A stretch of 64,000 nucleotides of DNA from Streptomyces spiralis (GTDB lineage Bacteria > Actinomycetota > Actinomycetes > Streptomycetales > Streptomycetaceae). The DNA is taken from contig NZ_BNBC01000016.1 in NCBI RefSeq assembly GCF_014654675.1, forward strand, positions 114,197 to 178,196, read 5' to 3'. Below the pieces are notes generated by a model. That model searched no databases. It saw only the letters and a list, made by a program, of their open reading frames with translations, and was not told the DNA's origin. Positions 43,511 through 54,993 of this stretch are shown here, in pieces; within the stretch, counting starts at the first letter, position 1, and each line of letters starts with the position of its first letter. The position numbers were made by a program, and so were the translations under genes.

Positions 43511-44863
43511 CTGCCCCCACTCCACCGCTACCCGACCGTGGACGAGCTGGGCGCGCAGGCCGCCGCACTCGTCGCCCGCCACCCCCGAGGCGCCCGGCTG
43601 CGCCGCGTCGGCACCTCGCGCGCGGGCACGCCCCTGTGGCTGCTCTCGGTGGGCCACGGCAGCCGCCAGGCCCTCGTCGTCGCCGGCCCCCACGCAAACG
43701 AGCCGGTGGGCGGCGCCACCGTCCTGCGGCTGGCCGAGCGGGTCCTGGCCGCACCCGTCACCGGCGAGGCCGCCGACATCACCTGGAACCTGCTGCTCTG
43801 CCTCGACCCCGACGGCTCGCGCCGCAACGAGGGCTGGCTCACCGGTCCCTACACCCTCGGCGCCTACTTCCGGAACTTCTTCCGGCCCGGCTTCCTGGAG
43901 CAGCCCGAGTGGCTGCCCGACGGCGCCGAGGCCGCCGCGCTGCCCGAGACCCGCGCCCTGCTCGACCTCCAGGACGAGCTGCGGCCCTTCGTCCAGTGCT
44001 CGCTGCACGGCGTGGACGTCGGCGGCGGCTTCGTCGAGCTGACCCGGGAACTGCCCGGCCTCGCCCAGCGCCTGGCGCACACCGCGGCCCGGCTCGGCAT
44101 CCCGCGCGAACTGGGCGCCTACGACTCCCTGTACTGGCCCCGCCTCGGTCCCGCCGTGTACCGCATCCCGCCCCCGCGCCGGCGTGACCTGGCCGCCGCC
44201 ATCACCGAGGCGGCCGTGGAGTCCACCTGGTTCCACCCGGACCGGCACGGCACCGTGACCGCCGTCGTCGAGGCGCCCATGTGGGGCGTGGCCGCGGTGG
44301 GCGACGGCTCGGCGCCCACCGACCCGGACGCGGTGCTGCGCGCCGTGAGCCATGCCCTGCGCGACGACACACGGCACCTGGCGTGGCTCCTGGCCCGCGC
44401 CCGGCCCCACGTCGCCGGCGTGCCGGGCGCGGACCGCCTGCTCGCCCCGGTGGACGACTACTTACTGGTCTGCCCCGGCCTCGCCGACGCATGGGACCCC
44501 GACACCGACGACGGCACGGCACGCGCGCTGCCGCCGCTGACCAACGCCCACCTGGCCGCCCTGCGCATCGCCGGCCGGCGCCTCGTCCTGCGCACCGCCG
44601 GGCTGATCCACCGCCTCGTGCGTGGCGCCGGGGACGACCCGGCCGGTGTCCTGCCGGATCTGGACCGGCTGATCGACGAGTGGTGCGCGGACTACCGCGA
44701 CGGCCTCGGGGCGCGCTGGATACCGGTCGCCCGGCAGTCCGAGTACCAGACCCGGATGGTGCTCGCCGCCTGCCGGCTCGCCGGGCGGCACGCGCGCGCG
44801 TGCTCCCGTTCGGGTGAGGCCACGTGGGGACCGGGGGCCGCCGTGCCGATACATGGGGAATGA
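43511..44863 (+). CDS. M14 family zinc carboxypeptidase-like protein, CTG start, TTA codon
   Basis: A 450-residue member of the M14 fold, starting (M)PPLHRYPTVDELGAQAA. The zinc site is His61-Ala-Asn-Glu64 in AGPHANEPVGG, a later His in CSLHGVDVGGG, and the catalytic Glu in VVEAPMWGV. No signal peptide is seen, so it is probably cytoplasmic. The start is most likely CTG at 43511, with GGAGG 6 nt upstream. One TTA codon (44462-44464, Asp-Tyr-Leu-Leu) makes it a candidate bldA target. The stop overlaps the start of an SSI-like inhibitor gene. A paralogue lies convergent at 45353. The substrate may be a peptide or cell-wall fragment. Confidence 0.85.
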   Translation: MPPLHRYPTVDELGAQAAALVARHPRGARLRRVGTSRAGTPLWLLSVGHGSRQALVVAGPHANEPVGGATVLRLAERVLAAPVTGEAADITWNLLLCLDPDGSRRNEGWLTGPYTLGAYFRNFFRPGFLEQPEWLPDGAEAAALPETRALLDLQDELRPFVQCSLHGVDVGGGFVELTRELPGLAQRLAHTAARLGIPRELGAYDSLYWPRLGPAVYRIPPPRRRDLAAAITEAAVESTWFHPDRHGTVTAVVEAPMWGVAAVGDGSAPTDPDAVLRAVSHALRDDTRHLAWLLARARPHVAGVPGADRLLAPVDDYLLVCPGLADAWDPDTDDGTARALPPLTNAHLAALRIAGRRLVLRTAGLIHRLVRGAGDDPAGVLPDLDRLIDEWCADYRDGLGARWIPVARQSEYQTRMVLAACRLAGRHARACSRSGEATWGPGAAVPIHGE

Positions 44864-45303
44864 CCCACTTCAGCAAGACGACGGCCCGGCTGCGGCGCGG
44901 CACGATGGCGGCGGCGGCGCTCCTCCTCGCGGCCGCGCTCCCGGCCCAGGCCGCCCAGGGAGCCCGGACCTCCCATCGTCACGGCGACGAGAACGACTGG
45001 CTCTACGTCACGGTCACCCATGGCGACACCCGTTCCGGTGACACCCGGGGCACCCTCCTGCGGTGCGACCCGCCCCAGGGGCACTCCCACGCCACCCTGG
45101 CCTGCGACCAGCTCCGGTCCGCGCGGGGCGACATCCGCTTCATCCCCCACAAGGACGACGTCCTCTGCTCGATGATCTACGCCCCCGTCACCGTCCAGGC
45201 CCGCGGCCAGTGGCAGGGCCGCGCGATCGACTACACGGAGACCTTCGCCAACCAGTGCGTGATGGAGGCCCGCACGGGAGACGTCTTCGCCCTGGACGCC
45301 TGA
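44860..45303 (+). CDS. Subtilisin inhibitor-like (SSI family, I16) secreted protease inhibitor
   Basis: A 147-residue precursor with a signal peptide (MTHFSKTTARLRRGTMAAAA, cut near AQAAQGA). The four SSI cysteines are conserved: Cys69/Cys82 (RCDPPQGHSHATLACDQL) and Cys103/Cys133 (LCSMIYAPVTV and FANQCVMEA). By alignment with SSI the reactive bond would be Met105-Ile106, suiting chymotrypsin/subtilisin-like targets. Ser replaces the usual Pro at P2. Secreted SSI proteins control extracellular proteases during Streptomyces development. The start overlaps the stop of the M14 gene (ATGA), so the two are co-translated, an unexpected pairing of cytosolic and secreted products. Confidence 0.9.
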   Translation: MTHFSKTTARLRRGTMAAAALLLAAALPAQAAQGARTSHRHGDENDWLYVTVTHGDTRSGDTRGTLLRCDPPQGHSHATLACDQLRSARGDIRFIPHKDDVLCSMIYAPVTVQARGQWQGRAIDYTETFANQCVMEARTGDVFALDA

Positions 45304-45352
45304 GCCTTCCCGCGTGCTTGCCGCCGTCGCCGCCGCCGCGGGCCGATGGCTG

Positions 45353-46630
45353 TCAGACCATCAGTTCGCGGGCGTGGTGGGCCGTGGCGAGGACTGTGCG
45401 GGACTGGTGTTCGACCTGGTGGGGGAGGGGGACCCAGCGGGCGCGGAAGCGGGTGGCGAAGGACTCGCTCCAGGTCGTCACGAGGTGTTCCAGGCCGGGG
45501 GCGGCGGGGTCGTCGGTCCCGCGCAGGACCCGCAGCAGCATGGCCGCGGCCCGTAGCGGCACTCTGCGGCCGAACGCGTCGACGCTGCCGACGTAGGCCA
45601 TCGTGGTGTCGGCGGGCGGGGTGTCGACCCAGTCAGCGGCCAGCCCCGGTGCCAGGCCGAGCCCCCACTTCGCCGCCCGCAGCAGCGGCCCGTCGGCGCC
45701 GTCCAGCCGGGGCAGCGCGTCGGCGAGCACCAGCTCGACCTGGCGGGTGTCCCGCAGCAGCCGCGTCGCCAGCCGCCGGATCGCCGCCGCCGGGGCCGGA
45801 TGCGGGGCGGGGTCGTCGACGAGGTCGCTCGCCCACATCGGCACCTCCACGACCGCCGTCATGCCGCCGTACCGGTGCGCGTGGTACCAGGTGCTGTGCC
45901 GTGCGTCGTCCGGCAGGCTCGGATACGCCACACCGGAGCCGGGCTCCGGCATCACCCGCACCCCGGGCCCGGAGACGGGCCACCCCGCGGCGTCGCAGGC
46001 GCCCGTCTCCACCGGTATGTGCAGCTCGGCCGCCGACTTGCCGAACGGTTCGGCGAGCCCGGGCACGTTCCTGGTCAGCTGTACCCAGCTGCCGCCCAGA
46101 TCCGTGCCGTGCAGTGTCACCTGCACGTACGGGCGCAGCGCGTCGATGACCCCGAGCAGGGTCCGCGTCTCGGGCGGCAGCCGGTCGGGCGGCAGCACCG
46201 ACGGCGACCACTCCGGCTGCTCGGCCCCGGCGGGCCGGAAGAACCCGAGGTGGTACTCGAGGAGGCTGTGCGGGGCCGGCGTCACATGCAGGCTCGCCCC
46301 GTCCGGGTCGGCGCACAGCAGGAAGTGCCAGGAGGTGTCCGCCCGCAGCCGCCGCTCGTCCAGCACGCGCCGGGCGAGCGCGAGGAGGGTGGAGCCGCCG
46401 GTGGGCTCGTTGGCGTGGGCGCCCGCGACCACCAGGACGGCCCGGCGGGCGCGACCGACCGACAGCAGGTGCAGCGGCCTGCCCGCGCGGGATACGCCGA
46501 CCTGGTCCAGCACGCACAGGCCCGGCCGGCGCGCGGCCAGCGACCGGGCGGAGGCGACCATTTCGGGAACACTGGGATAGCGCAGCTCCGGCAGTGGACT
46601 CACCCCCGACTTGTCCGCCCGGACTCGCAT
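45353..46630 (-). CDS. M14 family zinc carboxypeptidase-like protein (paralogue)
   Basis: A 425-residue paralogue of the protein at 43511, sharing RYPSVPEMVASARSLAARRP at the N-terminus, VAGAHANEPTGG (zinc His and Glu), VTLHGTDLGG and VVEVPMWAS. The segment LCADPDGASLHVTPAPHSLL matches the equivalent region of the first copy. No signal peptide is present. Candidate starts are ATG 46630 (chosen, GGGG ten bases upstream), GTG 46603, which aligns with the paralogue, or a GTG-rich stretch between. It is convergent to the SSI gene with 49 bp between stops and lies 52 bp downstream of treY on the same strand. Confidence 0.85.
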   Translation of the reverse strand: MRVRADKSGVSPLPELRYPSVPEMVASARSLAARRPGLCVLDQVGVSRAGRPLHLLSVGRARRAVLVVAGAHANEPTGGSTLLALARRVLDERRLRADTSWHFLLCADPDGASLHVTPAPHSLLEYHLGFFRPAGAEQPEWSPSVLPPDRLPPETRTLLGVIDALRPYVQVTLHGTDLGGSWVQLTRNVPGLAEPFGKSAAELHIPVETGACDAAGWPVSGPGVRVMPEPGSGVAYPSLPDDARHSTWYHAHRYGGMTAVVEVPMWASDLVDDPAPHPAPAAAIRRLATRLLRDTRQVELVLADALPRLDGADGPLLRAAKWGLGLAPGLAADWVDTPPADTTMAYVGSVDAFGRRVPLRAAAMLLRVLRGTDDPAAPGLEHLVTTWSESFATRFRARWVPLPHQVEHQSRTVLATAHHARELMV

Positions 46631-46682
46631 TCCGCAGTACCCCACGGACTCCGGCAACTGTCAAGAACGCCGGACCCCGCGA

Positions 46683-49049
46683 TCACTCCCGCCCCGACGG
46701 CCCCGCCGCCCGCTCCAGCAGCGCCACCGGCAGCCGCTCGAAGAGCTCCGCCACGGGCACCTGTCCCTCGAACTCCCGCCCGGGCGTGAGCGCATCGGCC
46801 CACCGCCCCGCCGGCAGCGGCAGCAGCGTGTCGCGCCAGCCGCCCGACTCCGCCAGCCGCAGCGACAGCCGGGTCACGGCCGTGACCACCTCACCGGAGC
46901 GCACGAACGCCGCACAGTGCTCCGCCGCCGGGCCCTGCGCGCCCAGCGGCGCGTACGTCGCCGCGGCGCCGAAGAGCTCCGGCCGGCGGGCCCGCAGCCG
47001 CAGCGCCGCCGCCGTCACCTCCCCCTTCTCGCCGGAGCCGGCGGGCGGGAGGTCCACGAGCCGCCGGTTGTCCGGGTCCACCAGGGTCCGGCACTCGGCC
47101 TCCGTGCCCTGGTACAGATCGGGCACGCCCGGCATCGTCAGGTGCACCAGGGCCGTCCCCAGCACGTTCGCCCGGATGTACGGCTCCAGCGCGGCACGCA
47201 GCGCGGCCACCCGCTCGCCCGCCGCCCCGCACGGGCCCTCGGCGACGAACCGGTCCACCGCCTCCTCGTACGGCGGCTCCTGCTCCGTCCAGCTCGTGTA
47301 CAGGCCGGCCTCGCGCACATGCTTCAGCAACGCCTGCCGCACCCGCCGCCCGTCCGCCGGGCCCAGCCCGAACACGGTCTGCCAGGCCGCCCACGCCAGT
47401 TGGCCGTCGGGCGCGCCCTCCTCGTCGGCCGTCACCTCGTCCAGCACCTCGGCCCAGCGCCCCGGGCACTCGGTCAGCACGGCCAGCGCCGCCCGGACGT
47501 CCGCGCTGCGCTTGGTGTCGTGCGTGGAGACCACCGTCCCGGTGGCCGGCCAGTCGCGCTGGACGCGCGCGCAGTACGCGTGGAAGTCCTCCGGGGACAC
47601 GGCCGGATGCCCCGGGTCGCCGCCCACCTCGTTGGCCGACAGCAGCGGAACGTAGCGGTAGTAGGCGGTGTCCTCCACGGACTTGGCGCGCAGCGCGGAG
47701 GCGGCCTGCGCGAACCGGGTGCGGAACTCCACGTGGTCCGGTCCGTCACCGGCCCGCCCCAGCACCAGGTCGCGCACGACGTCCACGGCCTCGCCCTCCT
47801 CCGGCACCACGAAGGCGAGCCGGGCCTCGGCGGCGGCCTCCTCCGTGACCACCGTGGCCGGGTCCACGGAGGCGTACGGCCGGTACACCTCCAGACGGAC
47901 CAGCAGCTCCTGCAGCGCGGTGCGCAGCGCCCAGGGGGCGCGGTCACGCAGCGCCACCTCCGGTGAGGCGGTGCACACCCGGCTCGCCACCCGGGTCAGC
48001 CGTTCGGTCTCGGCGGCCAGCTCGTGCGTGATCACGTTGTACGCCGAACGCCGCACGGTGGCCGCCCAGTCCCCGCCGCGGTCGGTCTGCGGGGCGGCGA
48101 ACCGCCGGTACTGCCCGAGCAGTTCGCCCGCCCCGGCCGGGTCGGTGAACAGGCCGTCGACGTGACGCAGGGCGTCGTAGCCGGTGGTGCCCGCGACCGG
48201 CCAGGACGGCGGCAGGTGCTCGCCGTCGGAGAGGATCTTCTCCACGACCGTCCAGCGGCCGCCGGTCGCCGTGTGCAGCCGGTCGAGATAGCCGTCCGGG
48301 TCGGCGAGACCGTCGGGGTGGTCGACGCGCAGGCCGTCGATCACGCCCTCGCGCAGCAGCTGGAGGATCTTGGCGTGGGTCGCCTCGAACACCTCCGGGT
48401 CCTCCACCCGCACCCCGATCAGTTCCGAGATGCTGAAGAACCGCCGGTAGTTGAGGTCCGTACGGGCCAGCCGCCACCACACCGGGCGGTACCACTGCGC
48501 GTCCAGCAGCCGCGGCAGCGGCAGCTTCCCGGTGCCCTCGCGCAGCGGGAACGCGTGGTCGTAGTAGCGCAGGACGTCGCCGTCCACCTTCAGCCGGTCC
48601 AGCTCCCTGCCGACGGGGTGACCGAGCACCGGCAGCAGCACCTTGCCGTCCTGGGCCTCCCAGTCGATGTCGAACCAGCGCGCGTACGGCGACTCCGGCC
48701 CCTCCCGCAGGACCTCCCACAGGGCGTGGTTGTGGCGCGGCGCCATGGCCATGTGGTTCGGCACGATGTCCACGACCAGCCCCAGCCCGTGCTCACCGGC
48801 GGTGCGCGCCAGCGCGCGCAGGCCCTCCTCGCCGCCGAGTTCGCCGCGCACGCGCGCGTGGTCCACGACGTCGTAGCCGTGCAGGGAGCCCGGAACCGCC
48901 TCCAGGATCGGGGACAGGTGCAGGTGGGAGACGCCGAGCGAGGCCAGGTACGGTACGGCCGCCGATGCGGCGGCGAACGGGAAGTCGGGCTGGAGCTGGA
49001 GCCGGTAGGTGGCCGTGGGCACAGCGGGTTCGTGGCGCTCGGGTGTCAT
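46683..49049 (-). CDS. treY: Malto-oligosyltrehalose synthase
   Basis: A GH13 family enzyme of 788 residues that converts the reducing end of maltodextrin to a trehalose unit. Motifs are LGVSHLHLSPILEAVPGSLH, VVDIVPNHMAMAP, GLRVDHPDGLADPDGYLDRL (nucleophile Asp), WTVVEKILSDGE (acid Glu) and VVSTHDTKRSADVRAALAVL, all typical of TreY. Together with treZ (41467) and glgX (50433), all on the minus strand, it supplies trehalose from glycogen. The ATG at 49049 begins MTPERHEPAVPTATYRLQLQ. The 80-bp gap to the divergent MFS remnant contains no gene. Confidence 0.96.
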   Translation of the reverse strand: MTPERHEPAVPTATYRLQLQPDFPFAAASAAVPYLASLGVSHLHLSPILEAVPGSLHGYDVVDHARVRGELGGEEGLRALARTAGEHGLGLVVDIVPNHMAMAPRHNHALWEVLREGPESPYARWFDIDWEAQDGKVLLPVLGHPVGRELDRLKVDGDVLRYYDHAFPLREGTGKLPLPRLLDAQWYRPVWWRLARTDLNYRRFFSISELIGVRVEDPEVFEATHAKILQLLREGVIDGLRVDHPDGLADPDGYLDRLHTATGGRWTVVEKILSDGEHLPPSWPVAGTTGYDALRHVDGLFTDPAGAGELLGQYRRFAAPQTDRGGDWAATVRRSAYNVITHELAAETERLTRVASRVCTASPEVALRDRAPWALRTALQELLVRLEVYRPYASVDPATVVTEEAAAEARLAFVVPEEGEAVDVVRDLVLGRAGDGPDHVEFRTRFAQAASALRAKSVEDTAYYRYVPLLSANEVGGDPGHPAVSPEDFHAYCARVQRDWPATGTVVSTHDTKRSADVRAALAVLTECPGRWAEVLDEVTADEEGAPDGQLAWAAWQTVFGLGPADGRRVRQALLKHVREAGLYTSWTEQEPPYEEAVDRFVAEGPCGAAGERVAALRAALEPYIRANVLGTALVHLTMPGVPDLYQGTEAECRTLVDPDNRRLVDLPPAGSGEKGEVTAAALRLRARRPELFGAAATYAPLGAQGPAAEHCAAFVRSGEVVTAVTRLSLRLAESGGWRDTLLPLPAGRWADALTPGREFEGQVPVAELFERLPVALLERAAGPSGRE

Positions 49050-50432
49050 GGAAACCTACGTACCCGCCCGGCCGGCTTTCGTGTCATCGGCCCGTCCAGG
49101 TGCGCACGCGCGCGTGGCCGGCGTCGGACGATGACCGCACCAGGGCGGCGTCGAGGGACGGTCGCACCGGGGCGGCGCGGGACGCTGAGGACCTACCGCG
49201 ACGTCATCGGCCTGACCAAGCCGTGGCTTCCGGTCCTGTCCTTCCTGGGACGGCTGCCCACGGCCACCGTCCAGTTCGGCAGCGTGCTGCTCGTCGCCCG
49301 GACGAGTGGATCCCTGGCCGCCGCGGGGCTGACCGGTGGCGCGCTCGCCCTCGGGCAGGCGGCCTGCGGGCCGCTCGTGGGGCGGCTCGCCGACCGGCAC
49401 GGCCAGCGAACCGTCGTCCACGTCCTCTCGCTCGCCGACGCGGCCGCGATCGCCGCACTGGTCGCCGGGGCGCTCGCCGGTGCGGGCGGGCCGCTGCTCG
49501 CCGCCATGGGGGCGGGTGCGGGCGCGACGGTGCCGCTGGTAGGACCGCCGGCCCGCGCCCGCCTCGTCGCCCTCGCCCGCCGGTCCGGGTCACCCGACGC
49601 CACCATGGGCACGGGACTGTCCTTCGAAAGCACGCTCGACGAGATCTCCTTCGTCCTCGGGCCCGCCCTGGTGGGTCTCGCCTCGGTGCTCGCCCATCCG
49701 GCGTGCGCCCTGGGTGCGGCGGCCCTGCTGGTGGGCGTGTGCGGCACGGGCTTCGCCCTGCACCCGACGGCCGCGGCGACCCGCCGCGCGGCCGGGCCAC
49801 GGCCGGGACGGGCGGCGACCGGCCCGCACCCGGCCGGCGGCCCCCTGCCCGCGCGCACCGACCGCGCATGCCCCGGTGCGTGCACGCGCTGCGCGCCGCG
49901 TCGGCCCATCAGGGGGCGATGTTCGGGGCCTGCCAGGCCGACATCACGGCGTTCACCCGGCGGCTGGGGGAGGAGGACCAGGCGGGGCTCGTGTACGCCG
50001 CGGTGGGGGTGATGAGCGCCGTCGCCGGGCTCTCGACGGCGGCCCTCCCGGCCCGATTCGGACTGCGGGCACGCCGGCGGGCGGCCACCGCGGCGGCGTT
50101 CCTACTGTCCCTGCCGCTGCTGCGGACGCACACCCTGACCGGCCTGTACCTGGTCGTCACCGTCCTCGGAGCGGCGTACGCCCCGCACCTGGTCACCGTC
50201 TTCGGGCTGACCTAGCGGGCGGTGCCGCCGGCCCGGCTCGCCGAGGCGATGGCGTACGCGACGAGCTCGATCGTGGCCGGTCAGGCGCTCGCGATCGCCG
50301 TCTGCGGCCGCCTCGCCGAGGCCCGCGGCCCCGGCGCTGCCTTCGCGGCGGCCAGTGCCGCGGCCGCGCTCGCCGCCGCGATCGCGCTGGCGGCGCGGCC
50401 GACGGCGTACGCGGCCCATGGCATCCGGGCCG

Positions 50433-52550
<2,118 letters not shown>

Positions 52551-52883
52551 GGACACGACTCTTTCAGGTGTGCGGCGCCGCCGGTGGCGCCTCGGCCTCC
52601 GAGTTTCCCCGAAAGTGAGAAAACCACGGGTTTCCCCGGGTCGGGTGCGTCGCCGGGGCTCGCCGGGGACGCCGGGAGGCACCGGGGCCGCCGGGACGCC
52701 TGGGGCTGCCGGTGCTATGAATCCGCTCACTCCGGCCGCCCCCGTGACCCTTGGAACACAGAGGCGAGTGGGGGAAGTTGGGAAAGGAGCCGCCCATCCG
52801 GCTGCACCGCGCACCGCTCCCGGAGTACCCTTCCTTGATCGTTGGGACGGGGAGTGCTCGGGGGAGCGGAAGGCGGTGCACGG

Positions 52884-54122
52884 GTGGGCTCGGGAGGCCT
52901 GGAGCTGCCCCCTGGTGACGAGGGTCACGAGGGGCGCTCCACAGACGTCCCGCCCGGCGCGGTGTCCCTGGCCCGGCCCATGGACGCCGGCGCCATCGGG
53001 CCGGAGCTGGACTGGGACGCCGACGCCTGGCGCGAGGTGCGCACCCGCGCCCAGCGCGCCGGCCGGGCCTACATCTGGCTGAACCTCGTCGAACAGCGGC
53101 TGCGCGCCGTCGTCTCCGCCGTGCTGCGGCCCGTCTACGAGCCCGTCCACGGCGACGACTGGGTGGTCGCCGCCGCCGGACCGGCCGGACAGGAGTGGGT
53201 GCAGCGCGCGGTCGCCGTCCGCGAGGTCAGCCGCCGCAAGGGCTATCTGCTCGACCCGGCCGACGACAACGTGATCAGCTTTCTCACCCTGCCCCAGCTG
53301 CGCGAGCTGATGGTGCAGCACTGGCCCTGCTTCGAGCCCTATCTCGACGAGCGCCGGGACGTCGAACTCGCCCTGGACGAGCTGGAGGTGACCCGGAACG
53401 TCGTCTCCCGCAACCGGGCGCTGTCCGAGGCGGTGCTGGGCCAGGCCGAACGCGCCTCCGCCCGGCTGCTGGAGATCCTCGGCACCGGCGGCGACGTGCC
53501 CTCCGCCCGGCGGCTGCCGGTGGACGCGGTGGAGGACCTGGTCGGCGACCGGTACGCGGACGTGGTCGCCGTGCACCCGGACCGGGTGCGGCTGCTGCGC
53601 CAGTTCCCGGCCGAGGACATCTTCGGCGGCGCCCGCCGCCTGGACGCCATCGGCATCGGCCTCACCCTGCTCGTGCAGAACTTCTCCGGCCGCCGTCTGG
53701 TCCGCCTGGCCGAGTCCGGCTGCCGGGTACGGCTGCTGTTCCTCAACCCGGCCTCCAGCGCGGTCAAGCGCCGCGAGCGCGAACTCGGGCTCAAGCGGGG
53801 CGAGCTGAGCCGCTCGGTGGAGATGAACATCCTGCACATGCGCCGGGTGCGCTCCCGGCTGCGCGACCCGGGCGCCTTCGAGATCCAGGTCTACGACGAG
53901 ACACCGCGGGTCACGGCCTACTTGGTGGACGGCGACGGCTCCGACGGCGTCGGGGTCGTCCAGTCCTATCTGCGGCGCAGCCGGGGCATGGAGGCGCCGG
54001 TGTTCGTGCTGCGCAACGGCACCAAGGTGGTCAGGTCGGACCAGGTCGACGAGGGCGGGCTGTTCGCCGCCTATCGGGAGGAGTTCGAGACGATGTGGGT
54101 GGATTCACGACCGGTGTCTTGA
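52884..54122 (+). CDS. SAV2148-type HEPN domain protein
   Basis: A 412-residue protein conserved in Streptomyces. It starts at GTG (VGSGGLELPPGDEGHEGRS); an earlier in-frame start at 52842 has no support. A helical N-terminal part contains TRAQRAGRAYIWLNLVEQRL, the HEPN-like segment, with Arg and His/Asn-type residues that in other HEPN proteins form an RNase active site. The C-terminal part (DAIGIGLTLLVQNFSGRRLV) is alpha/beta-like. No antitoxin gene is adjacent. HEPN proteins often act as RNases or as sensors of RNA/nucleotides; whether this one cuts RNA is unknown. The 333-bp gap to glgX (52551-52883) has no gene. Confidence 0.78.
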   Translation: MGSGGLELPPGDEGHEGRSTDVPPGAVSLARPMDAGAIGPELDWDADAWREVRTRAQRAGRAYIWLNLVEQRLRAVVSAVLRPVYEPVHGDDWVVAAAGPAGQEWVQRAVAVREVSRRKGYLLDPADDNVISFLTLPQLRELMVQHWPCFEPYLDERRDVELALDELEVTRNVVSRNRALSEAVLGQAERASARLLEILGTGGDVPSARRLPVDAVEDLVGDRYADVVAVHPDRVRLLRQFPAEDIFGGARRLDAIGIGLTLLVQNFSGRRLVRLAESGCRVRLLFLNPASSAVKRRERELGLKRGELSRSVEMNILHMRRVRSRLRDPGAFEIQVYDETPRVTAYLVDGDGSDGVGVVQSYLRRSRGMEAPVFVLRNGTKVVRSDQVDEGGLFAAYREEFETMWVDSRPVS

Positions 54123-54233
54123 ATTGCCCTCAGGGGGTGTGCGGCGGAAAGCGGAACGCGGTCCTCTGATTGTCAGTGGCGCATGCGAAGGTGAAGACCA
54201 CTGGGGGAGAGCACCACGAGAAGGGGGGCCGCC

Positions 54234-54956
54234 ATGGGCTGGCACCGGGAGCTGCTGATCGGCTTCGACCTGGAGACGACCGGGACGGATCCGCGGGAGG
54301 CGCGCATCGTCACGGCGGCCGTGATCGAGGTCAGGGAGGGAGAGCCGGTCGGGCACCGGGAATGGCTGGCCGACCCGGGCGTCGAGATCCCTCCGGACGC
54401 GGTCGCGGTGCACGGGATCAGCAACGAGCGGGCCGCCGCCGAGGGCAGCCCGGCCGACCGGGTGGCCGACGCCGTCGCGGACGTCCTGGCCGGCTACTGG
54501 AAGGCGGGCGTACCGGTCGTGGCGTACAACGCGGCCTTCGACCTGACGCTGCTCTCCGCTGAGCTGCGGCGCCACGGCCTGCCCTCGCTCAGCGACCGCC
54601 TGGGCGGCGCGGCACCGGGCCCGGTCATCGACCCGTACACCATCGACCGCCAGGTCGACCGCTACCGCCGGGGCAAGCGCACCCTGGAGGCGGTCTGCTC
54701 CGAGTACGGCATCGTGCTCGACGCCGCCCACGACGCCTCGGCCGACGCGCTCGCCGCGGCCCGGCTGGCCGGGGCGATAGCCGGGCGGCACGCCAAGGTC
54801 GCGGCCCTCGGCCCGGCGGAACTGCACCGCCGTCAGATCGAGTGGTACGCCGCCTGGGCGGCCGACTTCCAGGCCTTCCTGCGCCGCAAGGGCGACACGG
54901 CGGCGGTGGTCGACGGGACCTGGCCCCTGCGGCAGCCGGCGGGCGAACCGGTCTGA
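54234..54956 (+). CDS. DEDDh 3'-5' exonuclease (DnaQ-like)
   Basis: A 240-residue exonuclease. ExoI is IGFDLETTGTDP (Asp and Glu), ExoII is VAYNAAFDLTLL (Asp), and ExoIII is HDASADALAAARLAG (His...Asp), so all four acidic ligands and the catalytic His are in place. It resembles the proofreading epsilon subunit but is stand-alone and lacks a polymerase partner nearby. It probably acts on DNA or RNA ends. GGGGGG precedes the start at 54234. The gene lies after the HEPN gene on the same strand. Confidence 0.93.
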   Translation: MGWHRELLIGFDLETTGTDPREARIVTAAVIEVREGEPVGHREWLADPGVEIPPDAVAVHGISNERAAAEGSPADRVADAVADVLAGYWKAGVPVVAYNAAFDLTLLSAELRRHGLPSLSDRLGGAAPGPVIDPYTIDRQVDRYRRGKRTLEAVCSEYGIVLDAAHDASADALAAARLAGAIAGRHAKVAALGPAELHRRQIEWYAAWAADFQAFLRRKGDTAAVVDGTWPLRQPAGEPV

Positions 54957-54993
54957 CCCGGGGGGCGAGACACCCGCCTAGGGCGGGCGACGA

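Noticed and set aside
52664..52720. Collagen-like Gly-x-Pro repeat readable on both strands in the glgX/HEPN gap
   Set aside because: It has no fitting start or ribosome-binding site and lies in a divergent promoter region; more likely a GC-rich simple repeat in DNA.
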